The translations under genes and the position numbers were made by a program. A stretch of 64,000 bases of DNA from CAUZIZ01 sp965219005 (GTDB taxonomy: Bacteria; Acidobacteriota; UBA6911; RPQK01; JAJDTT01), in contig CBDCMS010000003.1 in NCBI GenBank assembly GCA_965219005.1, forward strand, positions 62,001 to 126,000, written 5' to 3'. The first letter of the stretch is position 1. Each line of letters starts with the position of its first letter. The notes under the pieces are model-generated. The model ran no database searches. It saw only the letters and a program-made list of their open reading frames with translations, and was not told the origin of the DNA. Shown here piece after piece: positions 42,528 to 52,262 of this stretch.

Positions 42528-42618
42528 AAGGAATGTCCCCTCGAAGGTTGCCCTTCCGAATGATCCAGCTCCTTCTAGCAGCGGTATCGACCTGGCTTTC
42601 AAGGACTCGGTCGCGCCC

Positions 42619-45600
42619 TCACATCAGTACTCGATCGACTTGTGACAGGAGATCATTCCGCCATTCCACGGTGCTATCTTCAACTTTCAACGAGCCCAAA
42701 GAGAGAAGGACCTGACGCGCTTCCTGCAGTCGTTCCGGTTGACGCCGGATCCTGGGTAGGGCATCGCGGATCGCTGCCAGGGCAACTGGCGACTTGCCAA
42801 CCGCGGCGCCGGCCCGAGCCTTCAGCAGCAGATCCAGGGGATGGTAGAGAGGTGCCAGAAGAAAATTGAGCAGGTCGAGGGCTCCCTCGGCCAGTTTGAC
42901 ATCACCACTGTCGGTCCGCCAGCGCACCCGCAGGCGGCTTGCCGCAACGAAGAGCGGATGTCGAACATCGATCTTCGCCAGTTGGGCTTCAAGACCCTGG
43001 ACACCCTGCCATGACTCGCCGCTCAGTCGCCAGCCCTCGATGACTGCCGCGGCCGCCGGATTTCCCTCCAACTGGGCGGTGAAGGAAAAAGACTGACCCC
43101 GCTTGAGGCCTGGCTGATGAAGGTTGAGCAATCCAGCCAGAACCTCTTCGTTCTGAGGGTCGAGCCGGAAAGCCCGCTGCAGAGCAAGCTGGGCTGCCCG
43201 TGCCCGTCCGGCGGCGAAATCCGTCAGACCGACGGCCGTTTGCCTCATCACCGGTTCACTGAGGACTTTGGCTAGCCGCTCAGCACGCTTGACCTCCCCC
43301 TTACGGATCAAGCGGCGGACGAAGTACAGCAGATCGGCTTCCCCAGTTGTGGCGAGGAGCGGGTCAAACGGCCCGAGGACACGATCAGCGCCAGCCGCGC
43401 CCAGCGGCCGCCGCAGGATCTTCGGAGAACGAGTCTGGAACAGGTTGTGAGAATCTGTGCTAACCGGCGCGCCTTTCGCAAAGCGGCGAGCCCCCTCAGC
43501 GTCCAGGATCCGCGCAGCCGCAATGTCCTGGCGGCACAAAACGCCAATCTGCGACCACTCCTGATGAGCTGGCTCGAGACTCCGGGCCACTGTTGTCGAG
43601 ACATCAAGGGGAGCCACTGAGGCCAGGAGGAGCACGGTGCCTTGCGCGGGTTGGTACAGCTCGACGTGAGGAAAAACATCGACCATGGTGGCAACCAGCG
43701 AACGCAGCAGTGCCTCATCGACGAAGGGCAGTCCCATCCATTGGCTGAAGACACCGCTAGGTGTCAGGTGCTCGCGGACCTGTACGAAGAACTCACGGGT
43801 AAACAGGTGGGAAGCGCCGGCTGTCCAGGGATGGGAAGGTTGGGAGACAATTGCTCCGAAGCGACGACTGGTGAGCTGTAGAGCTCCACGCGCGTCGTTG
43901 AGATGGACCTTGAGCCGAGGGTCCGCCAGTGGGTCTTTGTGTCGGCGATCAGCCATCCGCTGGTTCGCTCGCAGGACCTCAGGCTCAATCTCGACCACGT
44001 GGATCTCCTCGACCGACGCCGGGATGTCTTCGACGGTGACACCTGCCCCAAGTCCAGCCACCAGGAGCGAACGGGCCTCGGGTCGGGCGGTCAGCGGGAG
44101 CAGCGAGAGCCACCGGGTGACCACATAGCGGTCGGGGCGTCCCCAGCGGGACTCGATGGCCGACTCCGGCAGGCCATTGGTGAGAAGCTGCCAGGCGGTA
44201 GGCCTTTCCAGCAGTATGACGGTTGCGCTCCTGCCAACGCCGTAGTAGACGATTTCTCCGACTAGCTGCCGCGAAGAGAGGGGACTGTAACGCAGCACGG
44301 CTTCCGGCATGGCGGGCTGCACGACGACCAATAACAGAAGACCTGCCAGGGCCAGCAGAGCGGAAAGCCGCCGCCTTGGCCGCACCACGAAGGACGCAAT
44401 AAGCGCCAGGACAAGACTGACTGCTCCTGCCGCTGTAGCCGTGCCAGCGAAGCGAAGCACCGGCAAGACCACATAGCCGGCAGTGAGGGCACCGATGATC
44501 GCCCCGAAGGTGTTCCAGGCAAAAACCCGGCCGCTGGCCCGAGCGGCGTCTTCGGCATTGCGAGCCAGAATGCGCACCGCAAAAGGAAAGGTAGCCCCCA
44601 TTGCCAGCGCACCCGGAAGCAGGGTGAGAGCGCTGAGCATCACACCGCTGACGAGAAAGCCCTCGCCGCTGTCAGCGAACTCCTGAGCCATGGTAGGCAA
44701 TCGCTCGACAAAAGCGAAGGCCGCCAGGGAGAGACCGGCGATCGCAATCTGGGCGATGATGAATCCCGACCAGGCCCTTGCAGGGCTGGACGCCAGCCGG
44801 GCTGCGACTGCCGATCCCAGGGCGAGTCCAATCAGGAAGGTCGCCAACATGGTGGCGAAGGCATACACACTGCTGCCGAACAGATTGCTCAGCAACCGCG
44901 TCCACAGAATCTCCCAGCTGAAGGAAACCACGCCCGATAACAGGATCAGGGGCAGAATCCAATCGAAGGTAGCTGCCTTCACCCTGCTCGGTCGCGACGT
45001 TTCGCTAGTGGAAGCTGCAACTGTTCGGATCGGCAGACCGTGTGCGTCGGTCTTCAAAGGACGGAAGCCCCGGGCGAGCAGGGCGGCAAGACCGAAGACG
45101 AAGACGATGACGTTGATTGCAACTGCGACCAGGATGGTCTGTCCCAAACCGATTCGTGGCAGCAGCACAAACGCCGTCAGCAGTGTTCCCGCCGCGGCAC
45201 CGACGGTATTGACGGTGTAGAGCAAGCCGACCCGAGAGCCGATCTCGCTGTCCCGTTGCACGGCATAGCGAGCCAGAAGCGGCAGGGTGGCCCCCATGAG
45301 CGCGGTGGGAACCAGGAGAATGACGAACGAAGAAACACCGTAGATCAGCCCGGATCCGAAAGACCCCGCAACAGGCAGTTCGAATCCACCCAGGATTGCA
45401 ACGTTGAGGAAACGTGCCGCACTGATTGCTTGTGGCACCGCCAGTGCAGTGAGGCCGATGCCAAGTTCAAGTACCGCATAGACCAGCACCGGACGGCGGA
45501 CCCGATCCATCCAGTGCCCAGCGCAAGCTGCCCCCAACGCCAGCCCGGCCATGTAAGCGGCCAGGACCGTAGCCAGCGCCAGCTCCGAAGTACCAAACAC

Positions 45601-45723
45601 CAGCCCGAACTGCCGGGTCCAGGCCGTCTGGTAGCTCAGGCCAGCAATCCCTGAGAGGAAAAAACACAGCGAGACCAGCAGGAAAGGCAGACGTGTGTTC
45701 CGTGCTCTGGCACCTAGAATCAA
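42619..45723 (-). CDS. Membrane-fused spermidine synthase-like protein
   Basis: The 1034-residue protein joins an N-terminal membrane part of 12 or more helices (residues 1-470, 'LSYQTAWTRQFGLVFGTSEL', 'LPLLARYAVQRDSEIGSRVG') to a spermidine-synthase-like Rossmann domain (about 500-760) with 'LTNGLPES', 'ARSLLVAGLGAGVTVEDI', 'EIHVVEIEPEVLRANQRM' and 'LHLNDARGA'-type wording, and a C-terminal helical repeat region. Such fusions are common and their aminopropyl transfer has rarely been shown. The gene overlaps the following MBL-fold gene by 4 bp at its start. Confidence 0.88.
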   Translation of the reverse strand: MILGARARNTRLPFLLVSLCFFLSGIAGLSYQTAWTRQFGLVFGTSELALATVLAAYMAGLALGAACAGHWMDRVRRPVLVYAVLELGIGLTALAVPQAISAARFLNVAILGGFELPVAGSFGSGLIYGVSSFVILLVPTALMGATLPLLARYAVQRDSEIGSRVGLLYTVNTVGAAAGTLLTAFVLLPRIGLGQTILVAVAINVIVFVFGLAALLARGFRPLKTDAHGLPIRTVAASTSETSRPSRVKAATFDWILPLILLSGVVSFSWEILWTRLLSNLFGSSVYAFATMLATFLIGLALGSAVAARLASSPARAWSGFIIAQIAIAGLSLAAFAFVERLPTMAQEFADSGEGFLVSGVMLSALTLLPGALAMGATFPFAVRILARNAEDAARASGRVFAWNTFGAIIGALTAGYVVLPVLRFAGTATAAGAVSLVLALIASFVVRPRRRLSALLALAGLLLLVVVQPAMPEAVLRYSPLSSRQLVGEIVYYGVGRSATVILLERPTAWQLLTNGLPESAIESRWGRPDRYVVTRWLSLLPLTARPEARSLLVAGLGAGVTVEDIPASVEEIHVVEIEPEVLRANQRMADRRHKDPLADPRLKVHLNDARGALQLTSRRFGAIVSQPSHPWTAGASHLFTREFFVQVREHLTPSGVFSQWMGLPFVDEALLRSLVATMVDVFPHVELYQPAQGTVLLLASVAPLDVSTTVARSLEPAHQEWSQIGVLCRQDIAAARILDAEGARRFAKGAPVSTDSHNLFQTRSPKILRRPLGAAGADRVLGPFDPLLATTGEADLLYFVRRLIRKGEVKRAERLAKVLSEPVMRQTAVGLTDFAAGRARAAQLALQRAFRLDPQNEEVLAGLLNLHQPGLKRGQSFSFTAQLEGNPAAAAVIEGWRLSGESWQGVQGLEAQLAKIDVRHPLFVAASRLRVRWRTDSGDVKLAEGALDLLNFLLAPLYHPLDLLLKARAGAAVGKSPVALAAIRDALPRIRRQPERLQEARQVLLSLGSLKVEDSTVEWRNDLLSQVDRVLM

Positions 45724-46652
45724 TTGACTTTTTCCGTGAACACTTTCTCGATCTGCTCCTGGAGTTTCTCTCCCACGTGGAGGCTGACCGAGTCCGGAAG
45801 CGTAATGGAACCCTGAAGCTGCTTTAGTCCTTTCCCCAACTTGATCCCCTGCTCCACCTGGGCGTGAAGCGCTAATATGAAGGCCTTCTGCTTGTCGAGA
45901 AGCGTGGAGTCGCTGGGCGGGCCATGTCCCGGTAGGACCATCTCGACATCATGCTTTTCCAGCGCTGAGATCACGTTGATCCAGGAGTGGGTATCGCCAT
46001 CACCCATGTAGTTATAGGGCCCGTTGACCACCGCATCGCCGGTGAAGAGTACCTTGTGGCGGGGAAGGTAGGCGAAGCCGTCCCCTCTTGTGTGGGCGGT
46101 GCCGAAATGAAGCAGTTCGATCCGCTGGGTGCCATCGTCGATCACCATCCGATCAGGGTACGTCAGAACGGGAGGCTGAGGTGAGCTGAGACCCAGCTCA
46201 CGAACATCCTCGCGCTCCTGAGAGGCCTCTTGCCACCGCTGCGGCTCGTAGCGTTCCAGTTCCTGAAGCACTTTCTCGTGGGCTACCGGGATCGCTCCAT
46301 TGGCCGTCCAAACCGGATTCCCGTAGGCGTGGTCCCCGTGATGGTGGGTGTCGAAGACCAATCGCACCGGCTTCTTGCTCACTTTGCGAATATCGGCCAG
46401 ACAGGCTTCGGCTCCACTGGGGAAGTTGGCATCGATTACCACAATGAAGTCCTTGAAGATCACGAAGCCGTTGTTGCAGTGCGACTTTCCCTTCAAGTCC
46501 CCCTGGCGGAAATAAACCCCGGGCGCCACTTCCACTACCTGATCGGGACGGCTGGTCGGGACCTTTCGAACCAGGGCTGCCCCCACACTCACACCCAGCG
46601 CCAAGAGCGCCAGAAGGAGCGAAACTTTGGTCTTTCTGCGTATCACCGACAT
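45720..46652 (-). CDS. MBL-fold metallo-hydrolase, membrane-anchored or exported
   Basis: The 310-residue protein has one N-terminal hydrophobic segment ('VSLLLALLALGVSVGAALV') and then the metallo-beta-lactamase motif 'FDTHHHGDHAYGN' near residues 101-113, with later zinc ligands 'HTRGDG' near 186 and 'LPGHGPPSD' near 240. 'GVYFRQGDLKGKSHCNNGFV' is like the SoxH/glyoxalase II-type subgroup. The anchor places it outside the cytoplasmic membrane. It precedes the spermidine synthase-like gene with a 4-bp overlap, so the two are cotranscribed. Confidence 0.88.
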   Translation of the reverse strand: MSVIRRKTKVSLLLALLALGVSVGAALVRKVPTSRPDQVVEVAPGVYFRQGDLKGKSHCNNGFVIFKDFIVVIDANFPSGAEACLADIRKVSKKPVRLVFDTHHHGDHAYGNPVWTANGAIPVAHEKVLQELERYEPQRWQEASQEREDVRELGLSSPQPPVLTYPDRMVIDDGTQRIELLHFGTAHTRGDGFAYLPRHKVLFTGDAVVNGPYNYMGDGDTHSWINVISALEKHDVEMVLPGHGPPSDSTLLDKQKAFILALHAQVEQGIKLGKGLKQLQGSITLPDSVSLHVGEKLQEQIEKVFTEKVN

Positions 46653-46822
46653 GACATTTCCCTCGCGATTCTTCTATGGATTGAAGCCCTGAACGCTGCA
46701 TTCTATCCTGGACACAGCTATCGATGGTAGGCTAATCAAGTAGGCTGCAGCCCCGAATGGATCGACCGGCTGACAGCTGCTATGGAACGTCTCTGAACCG
46801 ATTCAACTGAAAGGAGCCACCC

Positions 46823-47893
46823 ATGTGGACTGATCATATACCCTCACAATTCCGTTCATGGACGTGCTGGAATTACATCTTCTGTCTGACCCTGCTGCTG
46901 GCACCGCTACTGGTCACAGCCGATGCAGCAAACGCAGCTGACATCGTCCCCGCCGGTGCCAAGCTCGAAAAGCTCTTCGAAGGCGGCTGCCAGCTTTCCG
47001 AAGGGGCCGCGTCTGCACCCGATGGCTCGATCTATTTCAGCGACATCACTTTCACCTATGCCTGTCAGGATGCAAACGGGGTCAAGGAAGCTGGGCACAT
47101 CTGGAGATACGATCCGAAGACCGGAAAAACCTCGATCTTCCGCTCGCCCAGCGGGATGTCCAACGGGATCAAATTCGACGCTGCTGGCAACATGATCGTG
47201 GCGGAGGGAGCCGACTACGGCGGGCGCCGAGTCATTCGTACCGACATGAAGACCGGCAAGAGCTACATCATCGCCGGCCTCTTCGAGGGACGCCCCTTCA
47301 ACGCGCCCAACGACATCTCCATCGATCTGAAGGGTCGGATCTACTTCAGCGATCCCAGATACCTTGGTCATGAGGCGGTGGATCAGCCCGCAATGGCGGT
47401 TTATCGGATCGATCCCAACGGCTCGATTCATCGGATCATTACCGATGCAGGAAAGCCGAATGGCGTCGCGATTTCGCCGGATCAGAAGACCCTCTATGTC
47501 GTCAGTAACGATAACGGCCTGGTAGGTTTCGATCGGCTTCCCCAGGGCGCGCCGGCGCACAAGGGCCGCATGGCCCTGTTGGCCTACGATCTGGCCGCCG
47601 ACGGCAGTGCCAGCTTCAGGAAGGTTCTGGTGGACTATGCACCCCAGGATGGGCCCGACGGATTGGTGGTGGACGCCGAAGGCAATCTCTACGTGGCCGT
47701 CCGCGACACGACACGGCCGGGAATCGTGGTGTACTCCCCGGAGGGCGCCGAATTGGCCTACATCCCGACCGAGCTGCCCACGAATGTGGGATTCGGTCGG
47801 GGGAAGGAAAACACGACGCTGTACATCACCGCGGGAAAGAGCCTGTACAGAATTCGGCTCAACAAGGCCGGCTACCAACTGCCGCCCAGGTAA
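46823..47893 (+). CDS. Exported SMP-30/gluconolactonase-like protein
   Basis: The 356-residue protein has a signal peptide (to about residue 38, 'LTLLLAPLLVTADAANA') and a six-bladed propeller with the family blocks 'LSEGAASAPDGSIYFSDI', 'GMSNGIKFDAAGNMIVAEGA', 'RPFNAPNDISIDLKGRIYFS', 'GKPNGVAISPDQKTLYVVSN' and 'DGLVVDAEGNLYVAV'. The metal-binding Glu, Asn and Asp of SMP-30 are kept. It probably hydrolyses a sugar lactone in the periplasm. A good ribosome-binding site ('aaaggag') precedes the ATG. Confidence 0.9.
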   Translation: MWTDHIPSQFRSWTCWNYIFCLTLLLAPLLVTADAANAADIVPAGAKLEKLFEGGCQLSEGAASAPDGSIYFSDITFTYACQDANGVKEAGHIWRYDPKTGKTSIFRSPSGMSNGIKFDAAGNMIVAEGADYGGRRVIRTDMKTGKSYIIAGLFEGRPFNAPNDISIDLKGRIYFSDPRYLGHEAVDQPAMAVYRIDPNGSIHRIITDAGKPNGVAISPDQKTLYVVSNDNGLVGFDRLPQGAPAHKGRMALLAYDLAADGSASFRKVLVDYAPQDGPDGLVVDAEGNLYVAVRDTTRPGIVVYSPEGAELAYIPTELPTNVGFGRGKENTTLYITAGKSLYRIRLNKAGYQLPPR

Positions 47894-48039
47894 GCGATTA
47901 AGGCAGCCCGTGCCCGTTCCAACTCCAAAACCGGGTCGGTCCCAGACCCACTAATGTTGGCCGCAGGAGAAACTCCAGTCCAGGAACGTGGCGGCGGTCT
48001 CCAGGCCGCCGTCCGAGCCAAAGGCTCGAGAGAATACTT

Positions 48040-48061
48040 CGGCCTGGAGGCCAAAGCTACG
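48040..48061 (+). repeat. Dispersed repeat R3, copy 2
   Basis: This copy reads 'cggcctggaggccaaagcta' (+cg) and lies just after a related hairpin 'ggcggtctccaggccgcc' (47993-48010). The 206-bp gap between the SMP-30 gene and the convergent transporter gene contains nothing else. Confidence 0.45.
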
Positions 48062-48099
48062 TTCGCGAATGCAGAGGCAAGGTAGGACGGTGGTGATGA

Positions 48100-49566
48100 T
48101 TAAATCATCAGATCCTGGACGTACCTCACGATCCCGATTGCTGGGACCACGGTGAGCACGATACCCGCCACCAGGACTCCGATCCACAAGGGTGGCCTCA
48201 TCCGCAGCTTGGCCGGCATTTGTGTCCGATCCGCCCACAACATGGCGAAGCACCAGAGCCCGCAGGTCAGGGCCGAGCCCACCAGCGCTGCGGGTGTGAT
48301 GATGAAGACGGGATCCCGTTCCAGGAACCAGAGCAATCCCAGACCCGGGACCACACACCAGAGCAGGGTCCAGAATCGGAAGGTTCTCAAGGGGACCTTC
48401 CTGAGCCGGGGCAGGAGTGCCACCATGCATTCCCGGGTGGTTCGCGTGTAGAGCTCGTAGGCTCCGTAGATGGTCCCGAAGAAAGCAAAGAAGATGCCGG
48501 TCTTGTAGACAAAACCCATCAAGGTTTGGACCAGGTGGCTCTGATCGGGACGCACCAGGTATTCAGACTGCATCGTCAACAGATCGAATCCACTCGGCAC
48601 AAGCTGTCTGGGATAGAGTACGGTGGCTCCCAGGATTCCGAAACAGAGGGTGAACACGAAGATGCAGGCGAAGGACACCGAGACGTCAATGCGAGGGGCT
48701 CGAAGCCAACTCAGCCCTCGCGCCAGGTTCTCTTCGCTCTCCGAAATCGTGGCGGGTACAGACTCATCTGACTCACGGCTCAGACCGAGCAGCCCCCAGC
48801 CCTTCTCTCTGAGCATCCCCACATATCCGAGGTAGTCCTGGGTGCCACCGCCCAGGGCTCCCAGATACGTGACCACCTCCACCAGAGGACTCCGTCCTCG
48901 AAACTCGGTGAACTTCTCGAGCAGCCAAGGCTCATATGCCGGCCGGGTCGGAACCAGGGTCCCGGTCAGCAGTGCGATCAGGTCCGGACTGGAGACTACC
49001 GCCGCCATCACCATGCAGAAGAGCAGCATCGAGATCAGCAGGGTCTGGACCTTCTCCAGGAAGCCGTAACTCTGAAGCCAGGTGAGCGCCACCGCAACCA
49101 CGACGAAGAAGGTCCCCCAGAGGCGACCGTAGAAAACGAAATCCTCATGGTTGGTCTGACTCGGAAAACCCACGACCCAGTTGGTGAACTCTCCCAGCAT
49201 CTTGGGCAAACCGCCGCCCACCCAGAACGGCATCCAGATGATGGTCATGGCGGAGATAAAGAGCACGAACCAGCCTCTAGGACCCGGTAGCTCCATTCAG
49301 CTCTCCAGCGGATGCCGTCCAGTCAGAGTGATGAAACGGCAGCCGGAGTAGACCTGAAGCCCCTTGAGCAGAGAGCCCACGAGGAAACACCAGAAGAGGG
49401 AGTACCCGAAGATGGCACCTCCTCGGGAAGCGAAGACAGTTTCGCCGCTGCCGATGGTGACCGAGGCGATGATGGCACCCGGACCGAAGAGCTTCAGCAT
49501 GCCCATCAAGGACCGGTCACGGAGCCCAGGCGTCAACTCGGGATAGACTACGGGAGTCTGATTCAT
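48100..49566 (-). pseudogene. Nramp-type divalent metal transporter with an in-frame UGA
   Basis: The frame from 49566 ('MNQTPVVYPELTPGLRDRSL') has helix 1 'KLFGPGAIIASVTIGSGETV', the family's unwound-helix Gly-Ser region, and runs to 'FITLTGRHPLES'. An in-frame TGA (complement of 49297-49299) then follows, and the same frame continues 'MELPGPRGWFVLFISAMTII' and through nine or so further helices to a natural end. In relatives a Trp stands at this position ('HP....W..LPGPRGW'), so the lesion is a TGG-to-TGA change. No SECIS-like hairpin follows. Both halves otherwise look under selection, so the change is recent, read through, or an assembly error. Confidence 0.78.
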
Positions 49567-49688
49567 AGCGGATACCTTTCTGTGAGCGACGGATTCTATC
49601 CTTTGGCACAAAGAGGGGTCAACGTCACCCGGAAGCGCTCGCTTTCGTATTGGGGATGTGTTTTCTTGTTTATCATCAGGACAAGAAT

Positions 49689-51164
49689 ATGAGAATCGCA
49701 ACCGGAGCCATCAGCCACGAAAGCAGCACCTTTACACCCGTCCCGACAACCCGAGCCAGTTTCGGAGATCGTTTCGGGGATCTCCGCCCGGATCAAATCA
49801 TTCCTGCCTGCCGGGGCGCCAACATTCCCACCGCAGGTTTTATCGAGGGCGCAGAGGCCCATGGATTCGAGCTGAACCCCACCGTCTTCGCCGAAGCCCA
49901 CCCAAGCGGTCCGGCACCCCGAGTCGTTTTCGACTCCATCCTCGAAGAGATGCTGGAGCTGATGAAGGCGACTGGACCCATTGACGGAGTCCTCCTGCAA
50001 CTTCACGGCGCCATGGTGGCGGAGGGAATCAGCGATGCCGATGGACACATTCTGCGCGGCGTGCGCCGGCTGGTGGGAGACGACATCCCCATCGTCGCCC
50101 AGCTGGATATCCACTCCAACGTCTCGCCCCTGATGATCGAGGCAGCCGACGTGCTGATCGGTCGTGAGACCTATCCTGAGGTCGACATGGCAGAGCGCGG
50201 TCGCGAGTGTGCCGACGTCCTGGTTCGAATTCTGAAGGAAGGACTGAAACCGACCATGGGCCTGTGCCAGCTTCCCATGATCTGGGGCATGAATCAGGTG
50301 ACCGCACATCCGCCAATGAAACAGGCGATCGAGCGGCTGCACGAAATCGAATCGCGGCCCGGTGTGATCTGCGCCTCGATCGCGACCTCCTTTCCCCTGG
50401 CCGACATCCCTGAAATGGGTGCCTCTGTGCACGTCGCTACAGACGGCGATTCGGTCGCCGCCGAAGCCCTGGCGAGCGAACTGGGAGCCTGGATCTTCGA
50501 GCGGCGGGCCGACTGGCAGCTGCCGACTCCCAGCACTCGTGAGGCCTTGAAGAAAGCTGAGATGATCGGAACCCATCCGGTGATCTTCGCCGACCGCAAC
50601 GACAATCCGGGTGGCGGGTCTCCGGGGGACAGCACCGGCGTGCTGAAGGCCTTCGTCGAAGCCGGCCTCAAGGATGCCTGCGTCCTCTACATCGTCGACC
50701 CCGAGGCAATTGCTCAGTGCGCTGCCGCAGGAGTGGGAAGCACGCTCAGCCTCGACATTGGGGCAAAATCGTCATCACTTCAAGGCCAGCCGGTTCGCAT
50801 GACGGCAGAGGTGATAGCACTCTCCAAGGGCGAATTTCGATACGGGGGCGCCATGTACAGGGGCCTGACGGGCCAGATGGGTCCGTCGGCCTACATTCGG
50901 GAGAGGGGAATCCATGTGGTCCTGGTGACCACCCGGGAGCAGCCCTTCGACACTGCCTTTTCGCACACTCTGGGACTCTACCCAGAGAAGATGCGTTACA
51001 TCGGAGTCAAGTCGGCGGCCCACTTCCGGGCAGGATTCGAGTCCTGGGCCAACCAGATTTTCGTCGTCTCGGAGAGCAGCGTCCACAGTCCGGAACATAT
51101 CAAATACCGGCACCTGGGCAGCGAGCTCTATCCGCTCCAAGACGCCGACTACGGTCCCGCCTGA
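49689..51164 (+). CDS. M81-family (MlrC-like) metallopeptidase
   Basis: The 491-residue protein starts at 49689 ('MRIATGAISHESSTFTP'), the usual beginning of MlrC/DUF1485 proteins, with the metal-site 'HESSTF'. Further blocks are 'GVLLQLHGAMVAEGISDADG' near residue 100, 'LDIHSNVSP' near 141 and 'DNPGGGSPGDST' near 306. MlrC opens linear microcystin peptides, but most homologues act on unknown amides. It is immediately followed by an amidohydrolase gene (15 bp), and the pair may form a small degradation pathway. The strong upstream GC and codon style match the flanking catabolic genes. Confidence 0.88.
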   Translation: MRIATGAISHESSTFTPVPTTRASFGDRFGDLRPDQIIPACRGANIPTAGFIEGAEAHGFELNPTVFAEAHPSGPAPRVVFDSILEEMLELMKATGPIDGVLLQLHGAMVAEGISDADGHILRGVRRLVGDDIPIVAQLDIHSNVSPLMIEAADVLIGRETYPEVDMAERGRECADVLVRILKEGLKPTMGLCQLPMIWGMNQVTAHPPMKQAIERLHEIESRPGVICASIATSFPLADIPEMGASVHVATDGDSVAAEALASELGAWIFERRADWQLPTPSTREALKKAEMIGTHPVIFADRNDNPGGGSPGDSTGVLKAFVEAGLKDACVLYIVDPEAIAQCAAAGVGSTLSLDIGAKSSSLQGQPVRMTAEVIALSKGEFRYGGAMYRGLTGQMGPSAYIRERGIHVVLVTTREQPFDTAFSHTLGLYPEKMRYIGVKSAAHFRAGFESWANQIFVVSESSVHSPEHIKYRHLGSELYPLQDADYGPA

Positions 51165-51179
51165 GTCGTCTTGATCGAG

Positions 51180-52007
51180 ATGAAGATCGACAGCCATCAG
51201 CACTTCTGGCAATACAACAGCGACGAGTTCGGCTGGATGAGTCAGAGGATGCACACAGTCCGGCGAGACTTCCTCCCCACCCATCTGCAGCAGGAGATCT
51301 CCACGGTGGGTATCGACGGGGTGGTAGCGGTACAGGCTCGCCAGAGTCTAGTAGAAACCGAGTGGCTCCTGAAGTTGGCTGCCGAACATCCCTTCATAAA
51401 GGGTGTAGTGGGATGGGTCCCCCTGATTTCCTCCGAGCTTGGTCAGGAGCTGGAGCGGCTTTCCAGTGAGGACAAGCTCAAAGGTGTGCGCCACGTTCTG
51501 CAGGATGAGTCCGATGACAACTACATCCTGCGAGAGGACTTCAATCGGGGAATCGAGACACTCGAAACCTTCGGACTCATCTATGACATCTTGATCTTCG
51601 AGCGCCATCTACCCCAGGCGATTCGTTTCCTGGACTGCCATCCTCGCCAGGTATTCGTCCTGGATCACATCGCCAAGCCCCGCATAAAGGAGGGACTCCT
51701 CTCGCCCTGGAAGGCCAACATCGAGGCACTCTCGAAACGGGAGAATACCTACTGCAAGATCTCAGGCATGGTGACGGAAGCGGACTGGGAGTCTTGGTCC
51801 GAGCAGGATTTGCAAGTCTACCTTGATGTAGTCCTGGAAGCCTTCGGCCCCGAGCGGCTCATGTTCGGATCGGACTGGCCTCTCTGCTCCCTGGCCTGTG
51901 ACTACGGGAGCTGGTTCGGTCTGGTCTCCAGGTTTACTGCTCCTCTGTCCGAATCCCAACGGGAACGGGTCCTGGGAGGAACCGCTATCGAGGTGTATGG
52001 GTTATGA
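51180..52007 (+). CDS. Amidohydrolase (L-fuconolactonase/PDC hydrolase-like)
   Basis: The 275-residue protein starts with 'MKIDSHQHFWQYNSDEFGWM', the metal-binding H-x-H and the family's 'W' context. 'LKGVRHVLQDESDDNYI', 'VLDHIAKPRIKEG' and 'RLMFGSDWPLCSLACDYG' complete the amidohydrolase_2 pattern, with the catalytic Asp in 'GSDWP'. The ATG at 51180 is preferred to an upstream TTG. Lactonase activity on sugar lactones is likely; the link to the M81 gene and to the nearby exported SMP-30 lactonase suggests sugar-acid catabolism. Confidence 0.85.
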   Translation: MKIDSHQHFWQYNSDEFGWMSQRMHTVRRDFLPTHLQQEISTVGIDGVVAVQARQSLVETEWLLKLAAEHPFIKGVVGWVPLISSELGQELERLSSEDKLKGVRHVLQDESDDNYILREDFNRGIETLETFGLIYDILIFERHLPQAIRFLDCHPRQVFVLDHIAKPRIKEGLLSPWKANIEALSKRENTYCKISGMVTEADWESWSEQDLQVYLDVVLEAFGPERLMFGSDWPLCSLACDYGSWFGLVSRFTAPLSESQRERVLGGTAIEVYGL

Positions 52008-52020
52008 CCCGAAAGCCGAG

Positions 52021-52040
52021 TGTATGTTACAGTATATGTC
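52021..52040 (+). promoter_or_regulatory. Possible operator of the toxin-antitoxin pair
   Basis: The 20 bp before the antitoxin ATG read 'tgtatgttacagtatatgtc', an imperfect dyad ('acagtatatgt') that also looks like a -10 region. Antitoxins of the ribbon-helix-helix type usually bind such a palindrome over their own promoter. Confidence 0.3.
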
Positions 52041-52262
52041 ATGATTCGAACAACCGTATATCTACCTGAGAACTTGAAAGCCGCCCTGGAACGGGTTGCC
52101 CGATCGGCAGGGCGGAGCGAGGCACAGCTGATCCGTGAGGGAGTTCGAGACGTGGTTGTGCGCTACTCTTCCCGAGGACCGAGAATCCCACTTTTCCAGA
52201 GTGGGGATCGAACCCTGTCAGAGAGGGTTGACGAGTTGCTGGAGGGTTTCGGCGAATCATGA
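52041..52262 (+). CDS. Ribbon-helix-helix antitoxin (VapB/CopG-like)
   Basis: The 73-residue protein starts at the ATG at 52041: 'MIRTTVYLPENLKAALERVA' is the RHH strand and first helix, and 'AGRSEAQLIREGVRDVVVRY' is the second helix. The C-terminus ('ERVDELLEGFGES') should wrap the toxin. The stop overlaps the start of the PIN gene (ATGA), a standard toxin-antitoxin arrangement. It probably represses the pair's promoter. Confidence 0.88.
   Translation: MIRTTVYLPENLKAALERVARSAGRSEAQLIREGVRDVVVRYSSRGPRIPLFQSGDRTLSERVDELLEGFGES

Noticed and set aside
45040..45654. Plus-strand frame of about 200 codons inside the spermidine synthase-like gene
   Set aside because: It is antisense to the hydrophobic helices and reads as a polar, low-complexity sequence with no motif.
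46907..47878. Long open frame on the minus strand opposite the SMP-30 gene
   Set aside because: It is a mirror of a well-recognised gene on the plus strand; its protein has no domain and biased composition typical of antisense frames.
49297..49299. TGA in the Nramp-type gene as a second selenocysteine codon
   Set aside because: The site corresponds to Trp in relatives, is in a membrane loop without redox partner, and no SECIS-like hairpin of adequate stem follows.
49596..50576. Long minus-strand frame opposite the M81 peptidase gene
   Set aside because: The plus-strand frame carries clear M81 motifs; the antisense product is His/Gln/Gly-rich without family features.
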